Positions 36,040-44,986 of a stretch of DNA of 64,000 bases are shown here, piece by piece (the first letter of the stretch is position 1; the number at the start of each line of letters is the position of its first letter). The translations under genes and the position numbers were made by a program. The stretch is taken from NCBI GenBank assembly GCA_963678135.1, contig OY782667.1, positions 1,240,001 through 1,304,000 on the forward strand, given 5' to 3'. Source of the DNA: JAHJKV01 sp963678135. GTDB taxonomy: Bacteria > Desulfobacterota > Desulfovibrionia > Desulfovibrionales > Desulfovibrionaceae. Under the pieces are notes generated by a model. That model searched no databases, was not told the origin of the DNA, and saw only the letters and a list, made by a program, of their open reading frames with translations.

Positions 36040-38115
36040 GTGGGTAGACTGGTTCCTAGGGAAAAGCAGCGCAATATAGGCATTATGGCTCATATTGACG
36101 CGGGCAAGACAACCACTACAGAACGTATTTTGTTCTATACCGGAGTCTCGCATAAAATTGGCGAAGTCCATGATGGTGAAGCTACTATGGACTGGATGGT
36201 GCAAGAGCAAGAACGTGGGATTACTATTACCTCCGCTGCGACAACATGTTTTTGGCGAGAGCATAGAGTTAATATTATTGATACTCCGGGTCATGTTGAT
36301 TTTACCATGGAAGTGGAGCGTGCTCTGCGAGTTTTAGATGGAGCGATTGCTGTTTTTGATGCTGTTGCCGGCGTTGAACCGCAGTCTGAAACTGTTTGGC
36401 GACAGGCGGATCGCTATAAAGTTCCACGGATGGCTTTTGTCAATAAGATGGATCGCATCGGTGCGGACTTCTTTCGTTGTGTGGATATGCTTCGAGATCG
36501 TCTGGGTGCCAAGCCTATTCCCTTGCAACTGCCAATCGGAGCTGAAGAAGATTTTGTAGGAATGGTGGATTTGATCAGGGGCAAAGCCTATATTTTTGAT
36601 AAACCTGAAAATATGGGCATGGAATTTACAGTGAGCGAGATTCCAGAGCAGCTGCAAGATCAGTATGAAACAATGCGTCTTGAAATGCTTGAAGCCATTG
36701 CCGAAGAAGACGAAACCCTTATGGAAAAATATCTGGAGGGCGAGGAATTAACGCCTGAAGAATTGATAGAAGGGGTGCGTAAGGCTACGGCCAGTTTGAC
36801 TATTTGTCCTGTTCTTTGTGGAACTGCGTTTAAGAATAAGGGTGTTCAGCAATTACTGGATGCTGTTGTTGATTATTTGCCAAGTCCCTTGGATGTTGTG
36901 ACCATGGTTGGTACAGATCCTGATGATGAAAGCAAAAAAATCGAATGTCCTTGTGACGATGATCTGCCGACTGCAGCCTTGGCTTTTAAGCTGATGACTG
37001 ATCCCTTTGTGGGGCATCTTACCTTTTTGCGTATTTATTCTGGCAAAATAGAATCAGGGCAAACTTTGATTAACGGACGTTCCGGCAAAAAAGAAAGAAT
37101 TGGACGCTTATTGAAGATGCACGCCAACCGGCGCGAAGAAATTAAGGAAGCTTTTTCAGGTGATATAGTTGCAGCTGTTGGCCTGAAGACTATTTCTACG
37201 GGTGATTCTTTGGCAAATCTAAAACAGCCGATTCTCTTGGAATCTTTGGATATTCCTGAACCAGTAATAGAAGTTGCGATTGAGCCGAAAACCAAAGCGG
37301 ATAGAGATTTGCTTTCTCAAAGTTTAGGAAAATTGGCCAAGGAAGACCCTTCTTTCCGTGTTAAGGGTGATGAGGAAACAGGGCAGACCCTGATTGCAGG
37401 TATGGGCGAGTTGCATCTGGAAATTATTGTGGATCGCTTGCTGCGTGAGTTCAATGTGAATGCAAATGTTGGGGCACCACAGGTTGCGTACAGGGAAACT
37501 ATTACCAAGCCTTCAAAAGTCGATGTAAAGTATGCAAAACAATCTGGTGGTCGCGGTCAGTATGGGCATGTGGTTTTAGAAGTAGAGCCCAATTTTGAAA
37601 ACGGCTACGAATTTGAAGATGAGATTAAAGGGGGCGTGATCCCCAAAGAATATATTCCAGCAGTGGATAGAGGTATTAAGGACGCTCTGAAAACCGGTGT
37701 TATTGCTGGATTCCCAGTTGTAGATGTTAAGGTAAAGTTGGTTTTTGGCTCGTACCATGAGGTAGACTCCTCGGAACAGGCTTTTTATATTGCCGGTTCA
37801 ATGGCAGTTAAAGAGGCTATGTCTAAAGCCACGCCTTGTTTGCTTGAGCCGATTATGAGTGTTGAGGTGGTCACGCCTGAGGAATATCTTGGCGATGTGA
37901 TGGGCGATCTTAACGGACGGCGAGGTAAGGTTGCTTCTATGGAAGCAAGGGCAAATGCCCAAGTTATTCGAGCCATGGTTCCTTTGAGTGAAATGTTTGG
38001 ATATGCCACTGATTTGCGTTCCAAAACTCAAGGTAGAGCAACTTTTACCATGCAATTTCATCATTATGAGAAGGTGCCAAATTCTTTGGCTGAGGAATTG
38101 ACCAAAAAAGGATAG
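36040..38115 (+). CDS. fusA: Elongation factor G
   Basis: The canonical translocase of 691 residues. G1 AHIDAGKT (17-24), G3 DTPGHVDF, G4 NKMD and the domain IV loop region KQSGGRGQYGHV are all intact, in contrast to the EF-G-like gene at 27.6 kb. It starts with GTG at 36040 after CAGGAGA. No tuf gene follows; the next gene is rpsJ. Confidence 0.98.
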   Translation: MGRLVPREKQRNIGIMAHIDAGKTTTTERILFYTGVSHKIGEVHDGEATMDWMVQEQERGITITSAATTCFWREHRVNIIDTPGHVDFTMEVERALRVLDGAIAVFDAVAGVEPQSETVWRQADRYKVPRMAFVNKMDRIGADFFRCVDMLRDRLGAKPIPLQLPIGAEEDFVGMVDLIRGKAYIFDKPENMGMEFTVSEIPEQLQDQYETMRLEMLEAIAEEDETLMEKYLEGEELTPEELIEGVRKATASLTICPVLCGTAFKNKGVQQLLDAVVDYLPSPLDVVTMVGTDPDDESKKIECPCDDDLPTAALAFKLMTDPFVGHLTFLRIYSGKIESGQTLINGRSGKKERIGRLLKMHANRREEIKEAFSGDIVAAVGLKTISTGDSLANLKQPILLESLDIPEPVIEVAIEPKTKADRDLLSQSLGKLAKEDPSFRVKGDEETGQTLIAGMGELHLEIIVDRLLREFNVNANVGAPQVAYRETITKPSKVDVKYAKQSGGRGQYGHVVLEVEPNFENGYEFEDEIKGGVIPKEYIPAVDRGIKDALKTGVIAGFPVVDVKVKLVFGSYHEVDSSEQAFYIAGSMAVKEAMSKATPCLLEPIMSVEVVTPEEYLGDVMGDLNGRRGKVASMEARANAQVIRAMVPLSEMFGYATDLRSKTQGRATFTMQFHHYEKVPNSLAEELTKKG

Positions 38116-38241
38116 AGTTTTTCGCTCTATTTACTTGACAGCGGTGGCTTGAGATTGTACGCCTTCCCTCCGCTTAGTGCATATTTGAAACAGGTTTCGG
38201 TTTTGTGCCGACCAAGAGAATAAGGAATCAGGAGCAGACAC

Positions 38242-38559
38242 ATGGCCACTATGACCAGTGATCGGATTAGAATTAAGCTTAGGGCATACGACTATCGTAT
38301 CCTTGATAAGGCAGTTGCCGAAATCGTAGATACTGCCAGAAATACTGGTGCTACTATAGCCGGCCCCATTCCGTTGCCTACCGATATTCACCGCACAACG
38401 GTGCAAAAATCGGTTCATGTGGACAAAAAGTCCCGCGAACAATTTGAGATGCGTATCCATAAAAGATTATTGGATATCCTCGAACCAACTCAGCAGACCG
38501 TGGACGCTTTAGGCAAGCTGAGCTTGCCTGCCGGTGTCGATGTTGAAATAAAGCTCTAG
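38242..38559 (+). CDS. rpsJ: 30S ribosomal protein S10
   Basis: S10 (NusE) acts in the ribosome and in transcription antitermination. RIRIKLRAYDYRILDKAV and GPIPLPTDIHRTTVQKS are exact family regions; length is 105. It opens the S10 gene array. The 126 bp gap after fusA has a TTGACA word at 38135-38140 without a good -10 partner, so a separate promoter is possible but unproven. Confidence 0.97.
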   Translation: MATMTSDRIRIKLRAYDYRILDKAVAEIVDTARNTGATIAGPIPLPTDIHRTTVQKSVHVDKKSREQFEMRIHKRLLDILEPTQQTVDALGKLSLPAGVDVEIKL

Positions 38560-38572
38560 CGAGGAAAAGATA

Positions 38573-39202
38573 ATGGCCAAGAATCTTGCATTACTTGGAA
38601 AAAAATTGGGAATGACTCGGATTTTCGCTGACGACGGCACCATCTGCCCTGTGACCGTCCTCGCTGTAGGACCTTGCCCCATTACCCAAATTAAAACCCA
38701 AGATACTGACGGGTACAACGCTCTTCAAATTGCGTATGATGCCTTGCCGGCTCATAAAGTAAATAAGCCCATGAAGGGGCATTTTGAAAAAACTGAAAAT
38801 GGTTTTTTTAGACATTTGCGCGAGTGCCGTATTGAAGATGTTTCTGGATATGAATTAGGACAAAAACTTACGGTTGAATTGTTTGCTCAAGGCGAAAAGG
38901 TCAAGGTAAGTGGCGTAAGCAAAGGAAAAGGCTTTCAGGGAGCAATGAAGCGTTGGAATTTTAAGGGATTACGCGCTTCCCATGGTGCAGAAAAAGTTCA
39001 CCGCTCCACAGGTTCAGTTGGTCACGCCACGTTCCCGGGTCATGTGTTTAAGGGCAAAAAAATGCCGGGGCAAATGGGTAATGCTCAAGTAACTTTGCCC
39101 AATGTTGAAATTATTGATGTGCGTCCTGAAGAAAACGTCGTTGTGGTCAAAGGACAAATCCCAGGCCCTAAAAACGGCCTTGTGATGATCTCCAAGAAAT
39201 AG
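38573..39202 (+). CDS. rplC: 50S ribosomal protein L3
   Basis: L3 is a primary 23S rRNA binder near the peptidyl transferase centre. LLGKKLGMTRIF at the N-terminus and the loop KGKGFQGAMKRWNFKG with SIGHATFPGHV-like VGHATFPGHVFKGKKMPGQ are characteristic; the methylated glutamine of E. coli L3 is conserved in MPGQMG. Length 209. Second gene of the S10 array, 13 bp after rpsJ. Confidence 0.97.
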   Translation: MAKNLALLGKKLGMTRIFADDGTICPVTVLAVGPCPITQIKTQDTDGYNALQIAYDALPAHKVNKPMKGHFEKTENGFFRHLRECRIEDVSGYELGQKLTVELFAQGEKVKVSGVSKGKGFQGAMKRWNFKGLRASHGAEKVHRSTGSVGHATFPGHVFKGKKMPGQMGNAQVTLPNVEIIDVRPEENVVVVKGQIPGPKNGLVMISKK

Positions 39203-39214
39203 AGGAAAGCAGTC

Positions 39215-39835
39215 ATGGCCAAAGTGAATATAGTTGATCAACAGAATAAAGAAGTAGGGAAGATTGATCTTGCGCCTGAAGTATTTGAGGTGGAAGTGAA
39301 ACCTGAAATCCTGCATTTGGTAGTTCGTCAGCATTTGGCTACTGCCCGGAAAGGAACTCACGCGACTAAAAACCGTGCGCTCAAGACCGGAGGTGGCAGA
39401 AAGCCTTGGAGGCAGAAAGGTACGGGTCGTGCTCGTGCCGGTTCAGTTCGCTCTCCTTTATGGAAAGGTGGCGCAACAATTTTTGGTCCCCAGCCTCGTG
39501 ATTATTCTTTTAAGATCAATAAAAAAATCAAACAGCTGGCCTTAAAGATGGCCTTGTCTTCAAGACTCGCCGATTCAGGTTTAACTGTTGTTGATAAAAT
39601 AGAGCTTAAGGCTATTAAAACTAAGGATTTTGTCGCGATTGCCGAAAATCTTGAGTTGAAAAAAGCCTTGATTGTAGCCAAGGATGTTGATACTAAACTC
39701 GTCCTCTCGGCTCGAAATATTCCCGGTATCAAGATTGTTGATGCCAGTAAGATCAATGTTTATGATGTCTTGAAACATCCCCAGCTTATTATGCTGCAAA
39801 GTGCTGTTGAAGATATCCAAGAAAGGTTGCAATAG
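39215..39835 (+). CDS. rplD: 50S ribosomal protein L4
   Basis: L4 lines the peptide exit tunnel and in E. coli represses the S10 operon. The tunnel loop TGGGRKPWRQKGTGRARAGS is intact, followed by SPLWKGGATIFGPQPRDY. Length 206. Two base pairs separate it from rplW. Confidence 0.97.
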   Translation: MAKVNIVDQQNKEVGKIDLAPEVFEVEVKPEILHLVVRQHLATARKGTHATKNRALKTGGGRKPWRQKGTGRARAGSVRSPLWKGGATIFGPQPRDYSFKINKKIKQLALKMALSSRLADSGLTVVDKIELKAIKTKDFVAIAENLELKKALIVAKDVDTKLVLSARNIPGIKIVDASKINVYDVLKHPQLIMLQSAVEDIQERLQ

Positions 39836-39837
39836 TC

Positions 39838-40128
39838 ATGGACTACACGCAGGTATTACTTAAACCCGTGATTTCTGAAAAAGCGAATATCGCTAAAGAT
39901 GAAACAGGGCATGTGACATTTTTTATTCATCCGCAGGCGAATAAAGTCGAGGTACGGCAGGCTGTTGAAAATATTTTCGGCGTCAAGGTTGAAGCCGTTA
40001 ATCTGGTGAACAGAAAGCCTCGAGAGCGTAGTCGCGGTCGCCAAGCAGTACAAAAAATTTCCGGTTTCAAAAAGGCGTATGTCAAGTTGGCTCCGGGCGA
40101 AAAAATTGATATTTTTGAGGGAGTATAA
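39838..40128 (+). CDS. rplW: 50S ribosomal protein L23
   Basis: L23 sits at the tunnel exit and docks trigger factor and SRP. VLLKPVISEKA at the N-terminus, VRQAVENIFGVKVEAVN and the basic loop are family features. Length 96; coupled to rplD and rplB by gaps of two and three bases. Confidence 0.96.
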   Translation: MDYTQVLLKPVISEKANIAKDETGHVTFFIHPQANKVEVRQAVENIFGVKVEAVNLVNRKPRERSRGRQAVQKISGFKKAYVKLAPGEKIDIFEGV

Positions 40129-40131
40129 TTC

Positions 40132-40962
40132 ATGGCTACCCGCAAATTGAAACCAACTTCTGCCGGCCGTAGATTTCAAACGATTTCAACGTTTGAAGAG
40201 ATTACAACCGGTACTCCAGAAAAATCACTTACAGTTGGACTAAGCAAAAAAGCAGGACGCAACAATAATGGGCGTATCACTGCTCGTCGCCGTGGTGGTG
40301 GACATAAACGTTTATATCGTATCATTGATTTTAAGCGTGATAAATTTGATGTGCCTGCCAAAGTGGCAACAATTGAATATGATCCTAATCGTTCTGCTCG
40401 AATCGCTCTATTGCACTATGCTGACGGAGAAAAACGATATATTATTGCGCCGGTAGGCATAGGTGTTGGTGATCAAATTGTTGCAGGAGATGGAGCAGAT
40501 ATTAAGCCGGGCAATGCCCTCTATTTGCGGAAAATACCTGTGGGTACTGTTATTCATAATATTGAATTGAGTCCCGGATGCGGTGGACAGATGTGCCGTT
40601 CTGCAGGCACTTATGCGCAGCTTATTGCCAAAGAAGGAAAATATGCTTTGTTGCGTTTACCTTCAGGTGAAGTTCGCAAGGTTCTTGCTGCCTGCGTGGC
40701 AACCATCGGGCAAGTAGGCAATTTGCATCATGAAAATATTTCAGTGGGTAAAGCTGGACGTAGTCGTTGGCTAGGAAATCGACCAAAAGTTCGTGGTGTT
40801 GCCATGAACCCCATTGATCACCCCTTGGGTGGTGGTGAAGGTCGTAGCTCAGGTGGACGACATCCTTGTTCCCCTTGGGGTATGCCAACAAAAGGATACA
40901 AGACTCGTAATAAGAAAAAGGCTTCGTCTAAGCTTATTGTGAAGCGTCGTGGACAGAAGTAG
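40132..40962 (+). CDS. rplB: 50S ribosomal protein L2
   Basis: L2 is needed for subunit joining and peptidyl transfer. GRNNNGRITARRRGGGHKR and the C-terminal block are canonical. The essential histidine is kept in AMNPIDHPLGGGEGR, but the second histidine of the usual DHPHGG is leucine. Length 276. Confidence 0.97.
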   Translation: MATRKLKPTSAGRRFQTISTFEEITTGTPEKSLTVGLSKKAGRNNNGRITARRRGGGHKRLYRIIDFKRDKFDVPAKVATIEYDPNRSARIALLHYADGEKRYIIAPVGIGVGDQIVAGDGADIKPGNALYLRKIPVGTVIHNIELSPGCGGQMCRSAGTYAQLIAKEGKYALLRLPSGEVRKVLAACVATIGQVGNLHHENISVGKAGRSRWLGNRPKVRGVAMNPIDHPLGGGEGRSSGGRHPCSPWGMPTKGYKTRNKKKASSKLIVKRRGQK

Positions 40963-40970
40963 GAGTTATC

Positions 40971-41240
40971 ATGCCGAGATCGCTTAAAAAAGGTCCATTC
41001 GTGGACAGCCATTTGGTCAAGAAGATAGAGCGAGCCACCGAAGCAGGTGATCGCCGTGTCATTCAGACCTGGTCGCGTCGGTCTACTATTATTCCGGAAA
41101 TGGTTGGAATGACTTTTGCGGTGCATAATGGACGCAAATTTATTCCGGTGTTTATTACTGAGAATATGGTTGGCCACAAACTTGGCGAGTTTTCGCCCAC
41201 GAGAACTTTCTACGGCCATGCCGCAGATAAGAAGAAGTAG
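40971..41240 (+). CDS. rpsS: 30S ribosomal protein S19
   Basis: S19 contacts the 50S through the B1 bridge. PRSLKKGPFVDSHLVKKI, TWSRRSTIIPEMVGMTFAVHNG and GHKLGEFSPTRTF are typical. Length 89; RBS GGAG just upstream. Confidence 0.97.
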   Translation: MPRSLKKGPFVDSHLVKKIERATEAGDRRVIQTWSRRSTIIPEMVGMTFAVHNGRKFIPVFITENMVGHKLGEFSPTRTFYGHAADKKK

Positions 41241-41252
41241 GGGAGCGAAAAT

Positions 41253-41585
41253 ATGGAAGCCAAAGCTGTTGCCAAGTTTGTGCGTATTTCTGCTCGCAAA
41301 GTGCGCCTTGTCGCGGATAATATTAAGAACAAGCCTGTAGAGGATGCTCTTAACACCTTGACTTTTACGCCTAAGAAGGCTGCATTTGAATTGAGAAAGG
41401 TACTTTATTCCGCTGTTGCTAATGCTGAACAGCAACAAGGAGTTGATGTGGATAACCTCAAAGTCGCTCAAGTTTTTATTGACGAAGGGCCGACTTGGAA
41501 AAGGATTCGCCCGCGCGCCATGGGTCGCGCTTATCGCATCCGCAAGCGCACCAGCCACATTACTGTGGTAGTGAAGGAAATGTAA
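41253..41585 (+). CDS. rplV: 50S ribosomal protein L22
   Basis: L22 lines the exit tunnel. VRISARKVRLVADNIKN and the C-terminal loop RIRPRAMGRAYRIRKRTSHI are the conserved ends. Length 110. The beta-hairpin loop shows no insertion, as expected for a macrolide-sensitive type sequence. Confidence 0.97.
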   Translation: MEAKAVAKFVRISARKVRLVADNIKNKPVEDALNTLTFTPKKAAFELRKVLYSAVANAEQQQGVDVDNLKVAQVFIDEGPTWKRIRPRAMGRAYRIRKRTSHITVVVKEM

Positions 41586-41595
41586 GGAATACGTC

Positions 41596-42237
41596 ATGGG
41601 GCAAAAAGTTCATCCGTACGGATTTCGACTGGGGTATAATAAAAATTGGCTTTCCCGTTGGTATAGCAGGAAAAGCTATCAAGAATATGTTCATGAAGAT
41701 GATACAATTCGCAAATGGGTTAAAGAAAAATTATTTCAGGCTGGTATTTCTCGAGTTGAAATAGAGCGTCCTGGAAACAAAATACATCTTATTATTCATA
41801 CTGCTCGCCCGGGTATTGTTATTGGCCGAAAGGGTGTTGAAATCGAAAAACTTCGTGAAGACCTGCGTAAAGAGTTTCAGAAAGAATTTAGTCTTGAGGT
41901 TTCTGAAATACGTCGTCCTGAAGCTGATGCACAATTAGTGGCCGAAAATATAGCGACACAACTTGAACGCCGAGTTGCATATAGACGTGCCATGAAGCGT
42001 TCTGTGGGACTGGCTTTACGTTTTGGAGCAGAAGGGATTAAGATTTTTTGTTCCGGCCGTTTAGCAGGAGCCGAAATTGCTCGCAGTGAATGGTATCGTG
42101 AAGGTCGAGTACCCCTGCATACTTTGCGGGCAGATATTGATTATGGTTATGCCGTTGCTCGTACTACTTATGGCATTATTGGCGTTAAAGTGTGGATTTT
42201 TAAGGGTGAGATACTTGACCAAGAGGTGGAACAATAA
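41596..42237 (+). CDS. rpsC: 30S ribosomal protein S3
   Basis: S3 shapes the mRNA entry tunnel. GQKVHPYGFRLGYNKNW, the KH-domain GXXG in VIGRKGVEIEKL and GRLAGAEIARSEWYREGRVPLHTLRADIDY (split across the domain) are canonical. Length 213. Its stop overlaps the rplP start (TAATG). Confidence 0.97.
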   Translation: MGQKVHPYGFRLGYNKNWLSRWYSRKSYQEYVHEDDTIRKWVKEKLFQAGISRVEIERPGNKIHLIIHTARPGIVIGRKGVEIEKLREDLRKEFQKEFSLEVSEIRRPEADAQLVAENIATQLERRVAYRRAMKRSVGLALRFGAEGIKIFCSGRLAGAEIARSEWYREGRVPLHTLRADIDYGYAVARTTYGIIGVKVWIFKGEILDQEVEQ

Positions 42238-42653
42238 TGCTTTCTCCCAGAAAGGTGAAATATCGTAGACGGCAAAAGGGTCGTCTTAAAGGTAAGGCGC
42301 AACGCGGTAGCCAAATTTCTTTTGGAGATATTGGGCTGAAGGCCATGGGGCATTGTAAATTAACCGCTCAACAGATTGAATCCGCTCGTGTCGCTATTAT
42401 GCGTCATATTAAACGTGGCGGAAAGGTTTGGATTCGGATTTTTCCGGATATGCCTTTTACTCGGAAACCTGCGGAAGTTCGTATGGGAAAGGGAAAAGGT
42501 TCTCCAGAAGGTTGGTTTGCTCCTGTTAAGCCTGGACGTGTACTGTATGAAGTAAAAGGCGTAAATTTGGAGTTGGCTCGTGAAGCACTAAAACGTGCTT
42601 CGTACAAGCTTCCTGTGAAGACTGCGATTGTGGTCAAAGAGGGGATGGAATAA
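42237..42653 (+). CDS. rplP: 50S ribosomal protein L16
   Basis: L16 organises the A-site region of the 50S. MLSPRKVKYRRRQKGRLKGKA and FPDMPFTRKPAEVRMGKGKG are conserved; the arginine hydroxylated in E. coli is present in this loop. Length 138. Overlaps rpsC and rpmC by one base each. Confidence 0.97.
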   Translation: MLSPRKVKYRRRQKGRLKGKAQRGSQISFGDIGLKAMGHCKLTAQQIESARVAIMRHIKRGGKVWIRIFPDMPFTRKPAEVRMGKGKGSPEGWFAPVKPGRVLYEVKGVNLELAREALKRASYKLPVKTAIVVKEGME

Positions 42654-42850
42654 TGAAAATTAAAGAAATCCGCGAAATGGATCAAGGAAAGCTTGAAGAG
42701 ACTTTGGCTGAACAGCGCAAAAGCTTGTTTTCTATGCGTTTTAAGCATGCTACAGCGCAACTTGATAATACTAAGGGCATCTCTGATGCCAAGAAAAACA
42801 TCGCTCGTATCCTTACTGTGAAGCGCGAGCGCGCAATGGGAGCGAACTAA
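42653..42850 (+). CDS. rpmC: 50S ribosomal protein L29
   Basis: A small two-helix protein at the tunnel exit. KIKEIREMDQGKLEETLAEQ and the basic C-terminus with NIARILTVKRER identify it. Length 65. Starts within the rplP stop. Confidence 0.95.
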   Translation: MKIKEIREMDQGKLEETLAEQRKSLFSMRFKHATAQLDNTKGISDAKKNIARILTVKRERAMGAN

Positions 42851-42851
42851 A

Positions 42852-43118
42852 ATGGCCGAACTTCGCTATAAAGGAAACAGGCGGACCCTCATGGGCTTGG
42901 TCGTCTCCGACAAGGCTGATAAGACCATTGTGGTTCGTGTCGAGACTTTGGTCAAACATCCGTTATTTAAGAAGTATATTCGTCGTCGTGCTAAATTTAT
43001 GGCACACGATCCTGAAAATTCTTGTGGTATAGGCGATAAGGTTCAGATCGTGGAATGGCGTCCCCTTTCTAAGCGTAAACGCTGGCACCTGAAAGCTGTC
43101 ATAGAGAAAGCCAAATAA
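42852..43118 (+). CDS. rpsQ: 30S ribosomal protein S17
   Basis: An OB-fold primary binder of 16S rRNA. LMGLVVSDKADKTIVVRVE and HPLFKKYIRRRAKFMAHD are typical. Length 88. One base separates it from rpmC. Confidence 0.96.
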   Translation: MAELRYKGNRRTLMGLVVSDKADKTIVVRVETLVKHPLFKKYIRRRAKFMAHDPENSCGIGDKVQIVEWRPLSKRKRWHLKAVIEKAK

Positions 43119-43130
43119 GAGGGCAAGACA

Positions 43131-43499
43131 ATGATCCAGGTAGAATCGAAACTCGATGTTGCTGACAATTCCGGTGCTAAGAAAGTCGCGTGCATAAAAG
43201 TACTCGGTGGTTCCAAGCGTCGTTATGCAAGCGTCGGGGATATAATCAAGGTTTCCGTCAAGGAAGCGATGCCTCATTCTAAGGTGAAGAAGGGAGACGT
43301 GCTTCAGGCCGTTATCGTTCGCACCAAAAAAGAAGTTGGTCGCCCGGACGGCACATTTATTAAGTTTGATAATAATTCTGCAGTACTGCTTAATAATTCG
43401 GGTGAACCTATCGGAACCCGTATTTTTGGACCAGTTGCCAGAGAACTTCGAGCCAAAAGCTTTATGAAGATTGTTTCTTTGGCTCCTGAAGTGCTCTAG
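43131..43499 (+). CDS. rplN: 50S ribosomal protein L14
   Basis: L14 lies at the subunit interface and binds the silencing factor RsfS. MIQVESKLDVADNSGAKKV and the C-terminal GPVARELRAKSFMKIVSLAPEVL are exact. Length 122. Confidence 0.97.
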   Translation: MIQVESKLDVADNSGAKKVACIKVLGGSKRRYASVGDIIKVSVKEAMPHSKVKKGDVLQAVIVRTKKEVGRPDGTFIKFDNNSAVLLNNSGEPIGTRIFGPVARELRAKSFMKIVSLAPEVL

Positions 43500-43510
43500 G
43501 GATGTGCGCT

Positions 43511-43831
43511 ATGAAAAGCAAAATCAGAAAAAATGATAAAGTTATGGTTATTGCCGGAAAGGACAAAGGCAAGATCGGCAAAGTACTGAAAATTTTTCCT
43601 AAGAAAGATGCTGTACTGGTTGAAAATGTGAATAAAGTTCAAAGGCATACCAAGGCTAATCCACACGCACAACAACCTGGTGGGATTATTGAAAAAGAAG
43701 CTTCGATTCACCTGTCTAATGTGATGGTAATGTGTGCTGCATGTACCACTGCGACTCGGATTGGGTATCGAATCACTGGCGATGGCAAGAAAATTCGCTA
43801 CTGCAAAAAGTGCAACGAACAGATCGATTAG
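43511..43831 (+). CDS. rplX: 50S ribosomal protein L24 with zinc-ribbon C-terminus
   Basis: L24 initiates 50S assembly. The KOW motif KNDKVMVIAGKDKGKIGKVL is clear. The C-terminal part carries CAAC and CKKC pairs, a zinc ribbon found in some bacterial L24 proteins and absent from E. coli. I chose the ATG at 43511 (106 residues), which has AGGG at good spacing; an ATG three codons upstream lies directly next to the Shine-Dalgarno. Confidence 0.95.
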   Translation: MKSKIRKNDKVMVIAGKDKGKIGKVLKIFPKKDAVLVENVNKVQRHTKANPHAQQPGGIIEKEASIHLSNVMVMCAACTTATRIGYRITGDGKKIRYCKKCNEQID

Positions 43832-43840
43832 AGGCAAGAT

Positions 43841-44380
43841 ATGACCCGTTTGGAAAAGATTTATGCCGAGAAAGTCGTTCCGGCACTGCAAAAAGAGTTT
43901 GGCTATAAGAGTTCTATGGAACTCCCTCGCTTGGAGAAAATTTCTCTCAATATGGGCCTTGGAGAAGGAACGCAGAACTCAAAACTCGTTGATGAAGCTG
44001 CTGAAGAATTAACCAAGATCGCAGGGCAGCGCGCAGTTGTTACCACGGCCAAAAAATCCATTGCTCAATTTAAGCTCCGCGAAGGAATGAAGATAGGGGC
44101 TCGCGTCACTTTGCGTAAAGAGGCAATGTGGGATTTTTATGATAAGCTGGTCAGTTTTGCCCTACCTCGTGTACGCGATTTTCGTGGTATTCCTGATAAG
44201 GGCTTTGATGGGCGTGGTAATTTTACGCTTGGTGTTAAGGAACATACTATTTTTCCTGAAGTGGAAATAGATAAGGTTGAAGCGGTGAAGGGTTTGAATA
44301 TTACTGTGGTTACCACGGCTAAAACGGACAAGGAAGGCAAGATGCTGCTTGATCTTCTGGGTATGCCCTTCAAAAAGTAG
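43841..44380 (+). CDS. rplE: 50S ribosomal protein L5
   Basis: L5 binds 5S rRNA and contacts the P-site tRNA. MELPRLEKISLNMGLGE, the KKSIAQFKLREGMKIGARVTLR segment and FTLGVKEHTIFPE are typical. Length 179. Confidence 0.97.
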   Translation: MTRLEKIYAEKVVPALQKEFGYKSSMELPRLEKISLNMGLGEGTQNSKLVDEAAEELTKIAGQRAVVTTAKKSIAQFKLREGMKIGARVTLRKEAMWDFYDKLVSFALPRVRDFRGIPDKGFDGRGNFTLGVKEHTIFPEVEIDKVEAVKGLNITVVTTAKTDKEGKMLLDLLGMPFKK

Positions 44381-44392
44381 GAGGAAGTCAAA

Positions 44393-44578
44393 GTGGCTCG
44401 TACAAGTTTGAAGGTGAAGGCTCGCCGTAAAGCAAAATTTAAGGTTCGCGCCTATAACCGTTGTCCAATCTGCGGTCGCCCTCGCGCGTTTTTGAGAAGG
44501 TACGGAATTTGTCGTATTTGCTTCCGCAATAAGGCTCTTGCAGGCGAACTCCCTGGTGTTCGTAAGGCAAGTTGGTAG
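44393..44578 (+). CDS. rpsN: 30S ribosomal protein S14, type Z (zinc)
   Basis: The short 61-residue zinc form. CPICGRPRAFLRRYGICRIC holds the two CXXC pairs. It starts with GTG at 44393 after GGAGG. In this spc array it replaces the longer S14 of E. coli. Confidence 0.96.
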   Translation: MARTSLKVKARRKAKFKVRAYNRCPICGRPRAFLRRYGICRICFRNKALAGELPGVRKASW

Positions 44579-44592
44579 GCAAGGAGTTTTGA

Positions 44593-44976
44593 ATGGCACT
44601 CGTTGATCCAATAGCTGATATGCTTACCCGCATTCGTAACGCCCAAGGTGCATTTCATACAAAAGCATCTATTCCGGCGTCTAAGATAAAGGTGGCCATA
44701 GCTGGTATTTTGAAGGAAGAGGGGTATATTACCGATTTTGGTGAGGAAGATGGAAATATTTCCGTTACCTTGAAATATACCGATGGAAAACCGCTGATTT
44801 CTGGCATAAATAAAATCAGTAAGCCCGGGCGTCGTGTGTATGTGGGAGTGGATGATATTCCTCGCGTACAAAATGGCTTAGGCGTTTGTATCCTATCCAC
44901 CTCCAAGGGTGTACTTGTAGGGGAACAGGCTACAGCTGAAAATGTCGGCGGCGAATTACTTTGCGAAATCTGGTAG
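44593..44976 (+). CDS. rpsH: 30S ribosomal protein S8
   Basis: S8 organises the central domain of 16S rRNA and in E. coli represses the spc operon. DPIADMLTRIRNAQ and the C-terminal GVCILSTSKGVLVGEQA are conserved. Length 127. AAGGAG upstream. Confidence 0.97.
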   Translation: MALVDPIADMLTRIRNAQGAFHTKASIPASKIKVAIAGILKEEGYITDFGEEDGNISVTLKYTDGKPLISGINKISKPGRRVYVGVDDIPRVQNGLGVCILSTSKGVLVGEQATAENVGGELLCEIW

Positions 44977-44986
44977 GTGGAAAATT

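Noticed and set aside
38112..38131. ATAGAG / CTCTAT hairpin after fusA as a terminator
   Set aside because: Short stem and no proper T-run.
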